Positions 52,817 to 61,617 of a stretch of 64,000 nt of DNA are shown in pieces (within the stretch, counting starts at the first letter, position 1; every line of letters starts with the position of its first letter). The DNA comes from JAJNBK01 sp035642715 (GTDB lineage: Archaea > Thermoproteota > Nitrososphaeria > Nitrososphaerales > Nitrososphaeraceae): the NCBI GenBank assembly GCA_035642715.1, contig DASQRW010000046.1, positions 1-64,000 on the forward strand. The letters are read 5' to 3'. Below the pieces are notes generated by a model. That model searched no databases. It worked only from the letters and a program-made list of their open reading frames with translations, and was not told where the DNA came from. The position numbers and the translations under genes are program-made.

Positions 52817-53874
52817 TTAAACTACCTCGATAGATACGTCGTTATATCTAGAAGTTGGTCAATAGACTGATAATTGTATCTGAGTTAACCCTATCTAAGA
52901 GCATATATGAATTTGTGTAGGACAAGCTTGACATGACCTGCATAGTTATTTTGGTTTATTTATGAGTTATGTATAGTTGTCTTGGATTATCGTCATATAA
53001 AAAAACAGTAGAAAGGTAATGTCTTTCTATTTTTCTAATATTTCTCTATAGTGATATGCTTTTTTCAAATTGGCCATAATGGATAGATATTTTTATAAAT
53101 TACTATCGAAAGCAAAATTGTTCGGAGTACAGCAGCTTCGTCAAGTTTAGTATGTGAAGCATCAGCGTAACAATACACAAAGTTCTCTTTCTAGCGTATT
53201 ATCATAATATACATAGAACAAAAAGTTTAGGTGATTTCAAATAACACACATAAAAAAAATTTCAAAATGCTGTCCTAAAATTGTTATCATTGTTTGTATG
53301 GTAGTAATTGTTGCTTTTTAAGTGTGTCAGACCGTTGAATCTGATGAGCCGAAGATAATAATTGTCTTTCTCAAACTTGCAGTTACATACATTTTAAGTA
53401 CAAATCACCATTATAACTCCATTTAATGAGAGTTTCAAGAGTCAAGGGAAATGACTTCAGATAAATGTTTTGACAATAACAAGCAAAAAAAGAAATCTTT
53501 GGATCTATAGATACAGCACAACCAAGCTTCATAACATTATCAATATATCCATCTCCTGGTTAATGTTAAACAAAGTAAGTATACTAAAAACTAGCAAAAA
53601 TGACATAAGGATATAATTTGACAACTACAAAAATCATGTTTATCTACAGTCAAATATATCCCCCTTTCTGTTTTCGGTTGAAGGATTCTATAATCTGATT
53701 GTTTTATACTCCAAATTCTGACATATCTATTATGGGGATGGTTTATACTCTATTATCCTAGTAAGCATCAATATGAAAATAAATTTTAATAGTACATTTC
53801 TATGGAAGTTTCTATGGTAGTATGAACAAAAAAGAAATCCGATGCAACCAGAGGCATTATTAAATTTGTACACC
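52817..53874. other. Long intergenic region, about 1 kb
   Basis: No confident gene. The best reading is a 49-codon minus-strand ORF, 53532-53383 (MKLGCAVSIDPKISFFACYC...), with odd composition and no context. A plus-strand 23-codon ORF starts near 53089. A box-C-like CTGATGAGCC at about 53340 lacks a matching D box. Upstream DNA for ProRS is not here, since that gene reads leftwards into this region, so this may be 3' untranslated or unrecognised RNA sequence. Confidence 0.35.
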
Positions 53875-55332
53875 TCAGTAAGCTCTAGCAAAGACTGCAA
53901 TTTTCTTTGCTGGCTGATGACAATATATACAAATCGTTGAATTAGACTCTTCCTGTCCTTCAAATGGAATAACTCGAATATCTGCTCCTGTCTCTTCTTT
54001 TATTTTATCTTCACATTGTCTATTCGCGCACCATCCAGCTAAGACAAACCCACCTTTATTCTGAACAGTCAATTTTAATGTATCATAATTTGTCGCTTTG
54101 GTAATATTATCTTCGAGAAGTTCCTTGGCTCTATTTAGCATATTGCTTTGAATTTGATCTAACAGAGAGATCACGTGTTCAGTTAGTTGGCCCCGCTCCA
54201 CAAGGATTTTATTCTTCATATCCCGTCTAACTAGCTCTACTTGACGTTTTTCAATATCTCTCGGACCTATATTTACCCGGAGAGGTACACCTTTCATTTC
54301 CCATTCATTGAATTTCCATCCAGAAGTATACTCATCCCTTTTATCAACATGAGCTCGGATTCCCGATTTTTTTAGTTCAATAAGTAGCTTATCGGCAGAT
54401 GATTTTACCATCTCTTCATCTTTGTCTTTGTATATTGGAATTATGATCACTTGAATAGGTGCTATCTTAGGAGGAATAATAAGGCCTTTGTCATCGCCGT
54501 GAACCATTATCAATGCTCCAATTAGCCTCCAAGATGCTCCCCAAGATGTCTGCCAAGCAAAATGATCTTGTGTGTCCTTTCCAACATATTTTATTTCAAA
54601 AGGTTTGGAAAACCTTTGTCCTAAATAATGAGAAGTACCCATCTGTAATGCCTTCCCATCAGACATCATTCCCTCCAATGTCGCAGTATATTCTGCACCA
54701 ACAAACTTTTCTTTATCACTTTTCAATCCAGTTACAGTTGGAATGGCTAAATGATCTTGAATCAATTCGTTGTAAATAGCTAAAATCGACATAACTTCAT
54801 CTTCTGCTTCTTTGCGACTAGCATGGACAGTATGTCCTTCCTGCCAGAGAAACTCTGAAGTCCTCACGAAAGGTTTTGTTGCTTTTATTTCTGCACGTAA
54901 TGCAGTATTCCAATAGTTGATTTTTAATGGTAGATCTCTGTAGCTTGTAACCCACTTCGCAAATATTGAGTATGCAAGAGTTTCTGAAGTGGGGCGTAAA
55001 GCAAGCTTCTCTGACAGGCTATTATCTCCAGCCTTCGTTACCCAAAATACTTCTGGCGTAAATCCTGCAAAGTGATCTTCTTCTCTTACAAGAAGACTTT
55101 CTGGAATTAACACAGGCAAAAAGCCATTCTGATGTCCTGTTTCCTTGAACTTGCTGTCTAATATGTCTCTAATAGATTCCCAGATAGCATAACCATATGG
55201 AGGAAGAGCTATGAATCCTTTTACAGGAGCATAGTCAGCAAGACCGGTTTTTAGCACAACTTGCGAATACCATTCACTGAAATTTTCATTTTTTTTAACT
55301 GTGATTCCAGTCTCCTTCACAGAATTCAACAT
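53875..55332 (-). CDS. proS: Prolyl-tRNA synthetase, archaeal/eukaryal type
   Basis: Charges tRNA-Pro. A class II synthetase of 485 aa. Motif regions are PPYGYAIWESIRDILDSKFK, TKPFVRTSEFLWQEGHTVHA and the motif-3 area ALIMVHGDDKGLIIPPKIAP. The anticodon-binding domain (QVIIIPIYKD...RAHVDKRDEYTSGWK) follows. The C-terminal zinc-binding extension has CANRQCEDKI and CIYCHQPA, and the protein ends in Ala-Tyr, as archaeal ProRS enzymes do. It lies 46 bases from the 55379 gene on the same strand. Confidence 0.95.
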   Translation of the reverse strand: MLNSVKETGITVKKNENFSEWYSQVVLKTGLADYAPVKGFIALPPYGYAIWESIRDILDSKFKETGHQNGFLPVLIPESLLVREEDHFAGFTPEVFWVTKAGDNSLSEKLALRPTSETLAYSIFAKWVTSYRDLPLKINYWNTALRAEIKATKPFVRTSEFLWQEGHTVHASRKEAEDEVMSILAIYNELIQDHLAIPTVTGLKSDKEKFVGAEYTATLEGMMSDGKALQMGTSHYLGQRFSKPFEIKYVGKDTQDHFAWQTSWGASWRLIGALIMVHGDDKGLIIPPKIAPIQVIIIPIYKDKDEEMVKSSADKLLIELKKSGIRAHVDKRDEYTSGWKFNEWEMKGVPLRVNIGPRDIEKRQVELVRRDMKNKILVERGQLTEHVISLLDQIQSNMLNRAKELLEDNITKATNYDTLKLTVQNKGGFVLAGWCANRQCEDKIKEETGADIRVIPFEGQEESNSTICIYCHQPAKKIAVFARAY

Positions 55333-55378
55333 TCACACGCAGAGGGATTAGCTTTATGAAGTTTTGGTGATTTTGATT

Positions 55379-55666
55379 TTATAGTGGCTCTCCTTTGCAG
55401 TACACCTTTCCTGAAACTCTACTATGGAAGTTCTTACAAACGTAACATTGGATAAATCCTACTTCTTTTTTTAGGACAGGGCAATCTACAGCTTCTAACT
55501 TCATACGTTTAAGCATCTTAGGACTAACCCCCTTTAGCTTGAGTTTACCTTTGTCATCCATCATACCAATACTTTGCAATTCTGTTTTCGCTTCGTCAGT
55601 TAATTTAATAGATTTTTCAACCACTTTAACAGGTACTAAGTATTTAGTTTCGAAGCTCTCACTCAT
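55379..55666 (-). CDS. Small zinc-binding conserved protein
   Basis: About 95 aa from the ATG at 55666 (MSESFETKYLVPVKVVEKSI); an ATG 18 bases earlier is in frame but adds only MPSFII. The front half is helical and charged (LTDEAKTELQSIGMMDDKGK). The C-terminal half has four Cys, in VDCPVLKKEVGFIQCYVCKN and KVYCKGEPL, a likely zinc site. It lies directly upstream of proS on the same strand, so cotranscription is likely; no family name is known to me. Confidence 0.7.
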   Translation of the reverse strand: MSESFETKYLVPVKVVEKSIKLTDEAKTELQSIGMMDDKGKLKLKGVSPKMLKRMKLEAVDCPVLKKEVGFIQCYVCKNFHSRVSGKVYCKGEPL

Positions 55667-55757
55667 GATAATAAAAGAAGGCAATAGTTATATAAGATCC
55701 TTCCTGATGACTAAATCTGTTTTTGCATCCTTCCAAAATTTTTAGAAATTTGCATTA

Positions 55758-55894
55758 TTACAGAGGCGGCGACAGATCATAGGAGAGGGAGATACTTTCC
55801 TTTTTGGGTTCCCAAGTTGTTTCAGCGAACTCTCTTAGAATGAGAACTTTATATTCCCATTTGTAGTTTAATCCATCCCTTAATTTTGAAGCAT
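55758..55894 (-). pseudogene. Small conserved-looking gene with out-of-frame start
   Basis: Forty-four codons from 55892 read ASKLRDGLNYKWEYKVLILR, EFAETTWEPKKESISLSYDL, SPPL, ending in two stop codons (TAA at 55758). This looks like genuine protein. The frame has no ATG, GTG or TTG. The only ATG in place (55894-55892) overlaps the first codon by one base, so a single missing G (ATG-GCT to ATGCT) explains the break. An ATA start a little upstream is the other possibility. Function unknown. Confidence 0.5.
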
Positions 55895-56398
55895 TTTGTA
55901 TATTTAGTCATATTAGAGAGATCACCACACAAAATAAGATAGGTCAGGACAAATCTTTGACTATCCAAATGTCATTTAAAGGACCAAAAACCAGTTGCCC
56001 TTTATGAGCGATTATTTCAGTTCATTTCAATGAAATTAATAAGATAATAAGCAATTTAATATTAAACCACCACCTATAAATATCGTTTAATCTAGTAACC
56101 GACTAACATTCTTAGGTGACGTTGATACTCATACTCATTAAGCTCTTTTGAGATCAAAATGAAAGATTTTTATTGATTTTATCATGGCGTCAATTACACG
56201 AAAAAAAATCAATATTGATAAAATGTGCTGGCTGTTTTTTTTGTATTAATCATCATTTGATGAGATGATATACCGACTAGTGACTTTTCATAATTAAAAA
56301 TTTTAAAAATATCAATTAAATTTTTATTTTTATCTTTATTGATAAGTTGGAGAACCTTAATATATGTTGGTTGGAGAGGCTTATATAATCACACTACA
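55895..56398. other. Intergenic region
   Basis: Divergent spacer upstream of the HAD phosphatase. A/T-rich with several poly-T runs (near 56235 and 56315-56340). A TATA-like ttatataa at 56381-56388 lies very close to the 56399 ATG. Nothing else seen. Confidence 0.4.
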
Positions 56399-57058
56399 AT
56401 GCTAATCATTTTTGATGTGGAGGGTGTTCTGCTTAACGCTGAATATCTTCCGGTTTTAGCACAAATGATGGGTCCGGAGAAGGAGAAGCAAATATGGGAT
56501 ATTACAAAACAAGGTATTCGTGGAGAGATCAAATGGGAAGAAGGTCTTGTTCAACGTGTCAATGCACTAAAGGGAATTGCTTTTGAGGATGCTAAAAGAA
56601 TAGGCGAAAATTTAGAAATGATGCCTGGCGCCAAAGAGCTTTGTTCATCTCTAAAAAAGGCTGGCTGGAAAATGATTGCTGTCTCTGGAGGGTTTACCAT
56701 AATAACTGAAAGACTAAAAGACGAACTTGGGCTAGATAAAATATTCTCAAATGAATTGATATTCAACAACGGTAAGTTAGATGGTATAAATGTTCACGTA
56801 ACATCAGATAAGGCAGCTGTAGTAATACCAACAATAAAGGAATGGGGTATTAAGAAGGAAGATACTGTAGTAGTAGTAGATGGTGCAAATGATTTGAAGT
56901 TGTTTTCACTAGCGGCATTCACAATAGGATTCTGTCCTGTAGATAAGGTTAAGGAGAAATCAGATGCAGTTATAGAGATACGTGATCTAATGTTATTACT
57001 TAACTTATTAGAAAAGAAATTTGGAAACGCAGTTATTGCACAGCGCAATAATAAGTAA
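56399..57058 (+). CDS. HAD-family phosphatase, SerB/phosphoserine phosphatase-like
   Basis: A 219-aa HAD hydrolase. Motif I is IIFDVEGVLLNAEYLP, with the Asp nucleophile but Glu instead of the usual second Asp, as in ThrH-type DLEGVL enzymes. Motif II Ser is in IAVSGGFTIITERL, motif III Lys in TSDKAAVV, and motif IV is VVVVDGANDLKLFSLA. MPGAKELCSSLKKAGWKM is typical of phosphoserine phosphatases. A role in serine synthesis is likely and would fit the cysteine-forming genes nearby. I chose ATG 56399; the longer frame from 56339 adds an unrelated leader that crosses the promoter. Confidence 0.8.
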   Translation: MLIIFDVEGVLLNAEYLPVLAQMMGPEKEKQIWDITKQGIRGEIKWEEGLVQRVNALKGIAFEDAKRIGENLEMMPGAKELCSSLKKAGWKMIAVSGGFTIITERLKDELGLDKIFSNELIFNNGKLDGINVHVTSDKAAVVIPTIKEWGIKKEDTVVVVDGANDLKLFSLAAFTIGFCPVDKVKEKSDAVIEIRDLMLLLNLLEKKFGNAVIAQRNNK

Positions 57059-57094
57059 TCAATTTTTTATATTGTCAACGTTTATCTTGCTTTA

Positions 57095-57859
57095 ATGGTT
57101 CATGCTAAAATAGAAATTATTCCAATTCATATTCCTGCAGCGATAAAACCAGAGGATAAATTAGATTTGATAATTTTAGAATCCATATGTCATGCTCATG
57201 AAAATCTCTATGACAGAGATATCATAGTTATTGCACAAAAAATTATTTCAAAATCTGAGGGTCGAATAGTGAACCTCAATTTGATCAATCCCTCCGATAA
57301 ATCTATCCAGTTAGCAAGAAAAAATTGCAAAGATGCGAGAATTGTTGAAATGATTTTAAGCGAATCAAAAGAGGTAATAAGAGAAGATAGAGGAGTAATA
57401 ATAGCAGAAACAAGACAGGGTTTTATCTGTGCAAATGCAGGAGTAGATCAGAGCAATGTTGAAGACAGTGACAATCATGTGGTTTTATTACCAATTGATG
57501 CGGATGAATCTGCAAGGAAAATTAGACATTCCATTAAAAAGCAAACAACAAAAAATGTAGCAGTTGTAATAACAGATACCTTTGGTAGGCCATTTAGAGA
57601 GGGACAAACCAATGTTGCAATAGGTATAGCAGGAATAAAACCAATAAAGAGTTATGTAGGCACTATTGATATGTATGGAAAGAAATTGAAGGTGACAGAA
57701 ATTGCGACAGCGGATGAAATCGCATCTGCTGCCGAGCTTGTAATGGGTAAATCAGATGGCATCCCAGTCGCCATAGTAAGGGGTTGTATGTATGACGCAG
57801 AAGACAAACCCTCCATTTCCAACTTGGTAAGGAGAAAAGAAAAGGATTTGTTTCGATAA
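57095..57859 (+). CDS. cofE: Coenzyme F420-0:L-glutamate ligase
   Basis: Adds glutamates to F420-0 using GTP. The 254-aa protein shows DIIVIAQKIISKSEGRIV, the metal-binding TRQGFICANAGVDQSNVED, LLPIDADESARKIRHSIK, and VVITDTFGRPFREGQTNVAI with GIAGIKPIKSY. It ends AIVRGC...KPSISNLVRRKEKDLFR. It follows the HAD phosphatase by 36 bases on the same strand and serves the F420-type enzymes such as the 45016 gene. Confidence 0.94.
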   Translation: MVHAKIEIIPIHIPAAIKPEDKLDLIILESICHAHENLYDRDIIVIAQKIISKSEGRIVNLNLINPSDKSIQLARKNCKDARIVEMILSESKEVIREDRGVIIAETRQGFICANAGVDQSNVEDSDNHVVLLPIDADESARKIRHSIKKQTTKNVAVVITDTFGRPFREGQTNVAIGIAGIKPIKSYVGTIDMYGKKLKVTEIATADEIASAAELVMGKSDGIPVAIVRGCMYDAEDKPSISNLVRRKEKDLFR

Positions 57860-58300
57860 TAAGATGAAGGAATGAATTATAGGAAGAAAATTGGCACTAG
57901 TAACTTTATTCAATCTACCAATGTTCTCTAAACACCATATTGTAATTTCAAAGATATTATAACTGTAAAGAATCTCAATAGTGTTATAGTGGTTTAAAGC
58001 ATATAGATATTTTATAATGTCACTACAAAAACAGATATCAAACGAATAGGATCATTTCTAAAGTGGGTTTTTGAGCAAGATAATTTTATAAAATACATTT
58101 ATGGTGGTATTCTAATAAAATATTGTGAGTTTTCTTATCATAATTTGCCACTGATATAGATTAAGTGAATTCGGATAGTGAATAATGATAAAAAATTCAT
58201 ATTTAAGACTGTTTAATAATACTATTTATAATATAGTATTCTTCTATGGTCTTCATAAACATTTAATATAATGATGCAATTATCTATTGTGTTCGTTAGT
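57860..58300. other. Intergenic region upstream of the sulfur pair
   Basis: Contains an open but start-less plus-strand stretch (about 58022-58160, GSFLKWVFEQDNFIKY...), judged too weak to call. AATACTAT (58216) and ATAGTATT form an 8-bp inverted repeat around ttataat near the probable promoter. Confidence 0.4.
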
Positions 58301-58549
58301 ATGAGTACTAAAAGTGGCGAGTCCACAACTAAAACTATTGATGTCAGAGGGCTTTTTTGTCCTGAACCAGTATTTCGTACTAAGATCGAGATGGAAAAAC
58401 TGGCAATAGGCGATATACTTAAAATACTATCTGATGATCCAGAATCTGAGGAAGATGTCTCAAGGTGGGTAAAAAGAAACGGTCATGAAATTTTATCAAT
58501 AAACAAAATTAAAAAGGATCTTGAATTCACAATAAAGAAGGCAAAGTAG
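58301..58549 (+). CDS. TusA/SirA-family sulfur-carrier protein
   Basis: An 82-aa sulfurtransferase. The persulfide-forming Cys is in DVRGLFCPEPVFRTKIEMEK (CPxP motif), followed by the IGDILKILSDDPESEEDVSR strand-helix and HEILSINKIKKDLEFTIKK. I take ATG 58301 (MSTKSGEST) as start because the family fold begins right after; ATG 58271 would add ten hydrophobic residues. One base separates its stop from the cysteine synthase, so the two are cotranscribed and likely work together in sulfur delivery. Confidence 0.88.
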   Translation: MSTKSGESTTKTIDVRGLFCPEPVFRTKIEMEKLAIGDILKILSDDPESEEDVSRWVKRNGHEILSINKIKKDLEFTIKKAK

Positions 58550-58550
58550 A

Positions 58551-59555
58551 ATGACAACTGTCGCTCGACCTAATATAATTGACCAAGTTGGTCATACTCC
58601 CTTAATAGAACTAACTTCATTCTCAACTAAGCGTATTAAATTTTATGCAAAATTGGAATGGTCTAATCCATTTGGCTCTGTGAAAGATAGAGCTGCATAT
58701 TGGATGATAAAGGATGCAAAGAAGAAAGGTATATTAAAGAAAGATAAAAGCATTATCATAGAGCCTACTTCTGGAAATACTGGAATTGCTTTATCTGGTA
58801 TTGCATCATCATTAGGATATAAAGTTGAAATTGTTATTCCTGAGAAAGTCAGTGAAGAAACAAAAACGATCTTAAGACAATTAGGAGCAATTCTTCATGA
58901 GACATCTGATGATCTGTGCCCCAGAGTAGGAGCTGGGACGGATCAAAGTATAGCGCTTGCGAAGGCAATATCGAAACCTAGACCTGATATCTATTATATG
59001 CCAAACCAGTATGAAAATGATGCGAATTATTTGGCTCATTATGAAAGTACTGGTCCTGAGATTTGGGAGCAAACTAATGGTAATATCACTCATTTCTTTA
59101 GTGGCTGTGGTACGGGTGGAACTATTACTGGAACCGCTACTTTTCTTAAGGAAAAGAATCAGAGTATTAAAGTAGTCGCAATCCAAGCTCAGAAGAATCA
59201 TCTCTTACAAGGTCTGAGAAATTTTGAAGAGTCTTCAATGCCAGATTTATTTAGACGTCGTGAAAAAGTCGTTGATGAATGGATGACTGCCACTAATATT
59301 GATTCCTTTAATATGGTTAAGCAGTTAGTAACAAGAGAGGGTTTACTAGTAGGCCCTTCCTCAGGGTCTGTCTTGTCATCTATGTTAAAAGCCGCTGAAA
59401 AACTAGACAATGGTCTTCTTGTAGGAATATTTGCAGATGATGGAAGAAAGTTTAGAAGTCTTTATTTGAAAGAAAATATCTTTGATAAAGATGAATATGA
59501 TAATGCCCTCATAAGTGCAAAGAATATCTCAAATATTGCATATACACTTAGCTGA
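58551..59555 (+). CDS. PLP-dependent cysteine synthase
   Basis: Forms cysteine from an activated serine and sulfide or a sulfur carrier. In 334 aa it has the PLP lysine Lys45 in NPFGSVKDRAAYW, the substrate loop EPTSGNTGIALSG, the phosphate loop GCGTGGTITG and a PLP-nitrogen Ser in VGPSSGSVLSS. An insertion around HETSDDLCPRVGAGTDQS and a CysM-like C-terminus (FADDGRKFRSLYLKENIFD) point to the CysM/CysO-dependent or O-phosphoserine-using branch rather than a plain CysK. The preceding TusA-like gene supports a protein-bound sulfur donor. Confidence 0.9.
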   Translation: MTTVARPNIIDQVGHTPLIELTSFSTKRIKFYAKLEWSNPFGSVKDRAAYWMIKDAKKKGILKKDKSIIIEPTSGNTGIALSGIASSLGYKVEIVIPEKVSEETKTILRQLGAILHETSDDLCPRVGAGTDQSIALAKAISKPRPDIYYMPNQYENDANYLAHYESTGPEIWEQTNGNITHFFSGCGTGGTITGTATFLKEKNQSIKVVAIQAQKNHLLQGLRNFEESSMPDLFRRREKVVDEWMTATNIDSFNMVKQLVTREGLLVGPSSGSVLSSMLKAAEKLDNGLLVGIFADDGRKFRSLYLKENIFDKDEYDNALISAKNISNIAYTLS

Positions 59556-59572
59556 TTATTGAACAATAACTT

Positions 59573-60547
59573 TTAATTCCTATGTCTTCTTTCAGTCAAC
59601 CATTTTTCTACGTCTAATGCGGCCATACATCCAAACCCAGCTGCAGTTACGGCCTGGCGGTATCGATAATCATGTACATCTCCTGCTGCAAAAACTCCCT
59701 CTACACTTGTCTTTGTCTGGCTCTTTAAAATAATGTAACCTTTATCATCCATCTCCAGCTGACCTTTAAATATCGCAGTGTTAGGTTCATGACCTATTGC
59801 AACAAATAATCCTCCTGCTTCAATTATCTGTTGCTTCCCATTGTTTATATCCCTAATAACAATAGTTCCGATTTTCTTATCACCTTTAATATCAGCTACG
59901 ACACTATTCCACAAAAAATGGATCTTGGGATTCTCGAATGCCTTCTGTTGAAGAATCTTGCTTCCACGTAATGACTCTCGTCTATGAATTATCTTTACAG
60001 ATTTACCAAACTTGGTCAAAAATGATGCTTCTTCCAATGCTGTATCTCCTCCACCAACAACGACTATATCTTCACCTTTGAAGAACGGACCATCACAAGT
60101 GGCACAATAAGATACTCCTCGACCGGCAAATTGCTGTTCTCCTTCAATGCCTAATTTGCGAGGAGAGGCACCTGTGCAAATTAATACAGATTCTGCTTGA
60201 TAATTTTCCGAGTGTGTTGTTACTATAAAAGGCTGTTTACTAAAATCAACTCGAATGACTTCATCGTCTACAACAACTGTACCAAATCTTTCTGCTTGTT
60301 CTCTCATATTCATCATCAGCTCTGGTCCAAATATACCATTAGGAAAACCAGGATAGTTTTCTACCTCACTTGTCGTCATTAATTGTCCACCAGGAAGGGT
60401 ACCAGAAATGATAAGAGTTCTAAGTTTTGCACGTGACGTATAAACCCCAGCTGTATAACCTGCAGGTCCTGAACCAATGATGATTACTTCAAATGCTTCA
60501 TTCCTATCGATATCGTGATCTTGTTCTTTTGCGGCAATCTTAGACAT
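59573..60547 (-). CDS. trxB: Thioredoxin reductase
   Basis: An NADPH-dependent flavoenzyme that reduces thioredoxin. From the ATG at 60547 (MSKIAAKEQDHDIDR) it is 324 aa. FAD motif VIIIGSGPAGYTAGVYTSRA, the redox pair YCATCDGPFF, the NADPH loop VVVGGGDTALEEASFL, IIHRRESLRG, and the C-terminal VEGVFAAGDVHDYRYRQAVT are all in place. The frame extends 20 codons further to 60607 with a hydrophobic leader that is probably not translated. Convergent with the cysteine synthase, 17 bases apart. Confidence 0.94.
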   Translation of the reverse strand: MSKIAAKEQDHDIDRNEAFEVIIIGSGPAGYTAGVYTSRAKLRTLIISGTLPGGQLMTTSEVENYPGFPNGIFGPELMMNMREQAERFGTVVVDDEVIRVDFSKQPFIVTTHSENYQAESVLICTGASPRKLGIEGEQQFAGRGVSYCATCDGPFFKGEDIVVVGGGDTALEEASFLTKFGKSVKIIHRRESLRGSKILQQKAFENPKIHFLWNSVVADIKGDKKIGTIVIRDINNGKQQIIEAGGLFVAIGHEPNTAIFKGQLEMDDKGYIILKSQTKTSVEGVFAAGDVHDYRYRQAVTAAGFGCMAALDVEKWLTERRHRN

Positions 60548-60776
60548 TAATATTAAGAGATAAAAAGGATAGCACCATTTAATAATTTGTTCGATATCAA
60601 TATTCATATATAGATGGATACATTGATTTCATTTTATAGAATCTTTGAATAAGATTTCATTACAAGTAAGAATATCTGTAATTTATATAGTTGTCAAAAA
60701 TTAATTATTAAGAAATAATTGTATTCTTCATTTACTAAGACATGGTTATCAAAATATAAAGGATTATATCAAATAT

Positions 60777-61586
60777 TCATTCTTTGAGGAATTTATCGAG
60801 CAATAGAAGATCCCTTTTACATATTCTTTGACTATTTACTTGAGTGCTTATCAGATCCTCTTGCCAATGAGCGTTAAAGAGCCTACATCCAGCATCGCTA
60901 CAAAATGGGTTTCCATCTGTCAAAAAGAAAAAAAGTGCTTGTATAACATATCCAGTTATAGCAGAGTTTATTCTATGATCATCGTAGTCAATATACTTTC
61001 CTACAAATTGCTTCTTCAAATCTTCTATGTCTGCAGCAGTGGGCATCCATCCAATTTGTCTAAGATAAAAATCCTTGGGCTTTGCAGGAGCTTCAATTAT
61101 ACCACTTGTAGATATAATAGACGGTGTTCCACAGATAATAGCTCGCGCATGATACCTATGGTCATCTTCACTAAATGTGCAGGTCAATCTGCTATCCAAT
61201 ATTATGTGTATATTATCGATCGTTTTTTCACTTTCAGGTAGTAATATTTCATATAATCTTTGCATCATAAAGCCATCATATCGCCCCCGCGATGTATGAT
61301 ATGGATTGGTGATCAAATATTTTTCAAAAAATACGCTATTCCTATCTGATTTACTTCCTATTTCAGGTTGACTATTATAAGGTTGACTTAAATCTAAGAT
61401 TTGTAGCGAGGCAAGTTCTTCTGCCAACCAATCAACTGATATGGATTTTGTGACGTATTGCAGGAAAGGAGTTCTTATGTCTATTGTACAGTTTGAAAAA
61501 ATTTCACCTATGTCTTGAGCAACTATATTCAGATTCAAATTTCTGACTGTAAAATCAGAATAAAGATGAATATATCGAAAATTCAA
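60777..61586 (-). CDS. Conserved archaeal protein, putative metallopeptidase (DUF6775-like)
   Basis: A 269-aa soluble protein. Segments such as IIDSR-type HIILDSRLTCTFSEDDHRYH, TPSIISTSGIIEAPAKPKDF and the Cys/His-rich end DAGCRLFNAHWQEDLISTQV look conserved and resemble a family described as putative metallopeptidases. My recall of that family is moderate. A metal site may be built from the DDHRYH and C-R-L-x-N-A-H elements. It lies 31 bases downstream of thi4 on the same strand, so the two may be cotranscribed. Confidence 0.6.
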   Translation of the reverse strand: MNFRYIHLYSDFTVRNLNLNIVAQDIGEIFSNCTIDIRTPFLQYVTKSISVDWLAEELASLQILDLSQPYNSQPEIGSKSDRNSVFFEKYLITNPYHTSRGRYDGFMMQRLYEILLPESEKTIDNIHIILDSRLTCTFSEDDHRYHARAIICGTPSIISTSGIIEAPAKPKDFYLRQIGWMPTAADIEDLKKQFVGKYIDYDDHRINSAITGYVIQALFFFLTDGNPFCSDAGCRLFNAHWQEDLISTQVNSQRICKRDLLLLDKFLKE

Positions 61587-61617
61587 TATTATTTATTGAA
61601 AGAAATAGAAAGAGATT

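Noticed and set aside
53383..53532. 49-codon minus-strand ORF in the gap before proS
   Set aside because: Composition (many Cys, Phe, Tyr, Ile) looks like random AT-rich translation, with no promoter or neighbour support.
53730..53963. Minus-strand ORF overlapping the end of proS
   Set aside because: It overlaps the conserved zinc-binding C-terminus of ProRS in another frame; a shadow.
58022..58160. Start-less open frame reading GSFLKWVFEQDNFIKY upstream of the TusA-like gene
   Set aside because: No start, AT-driven residue bias, and open stretches of this length are expected by chance at this base composition.
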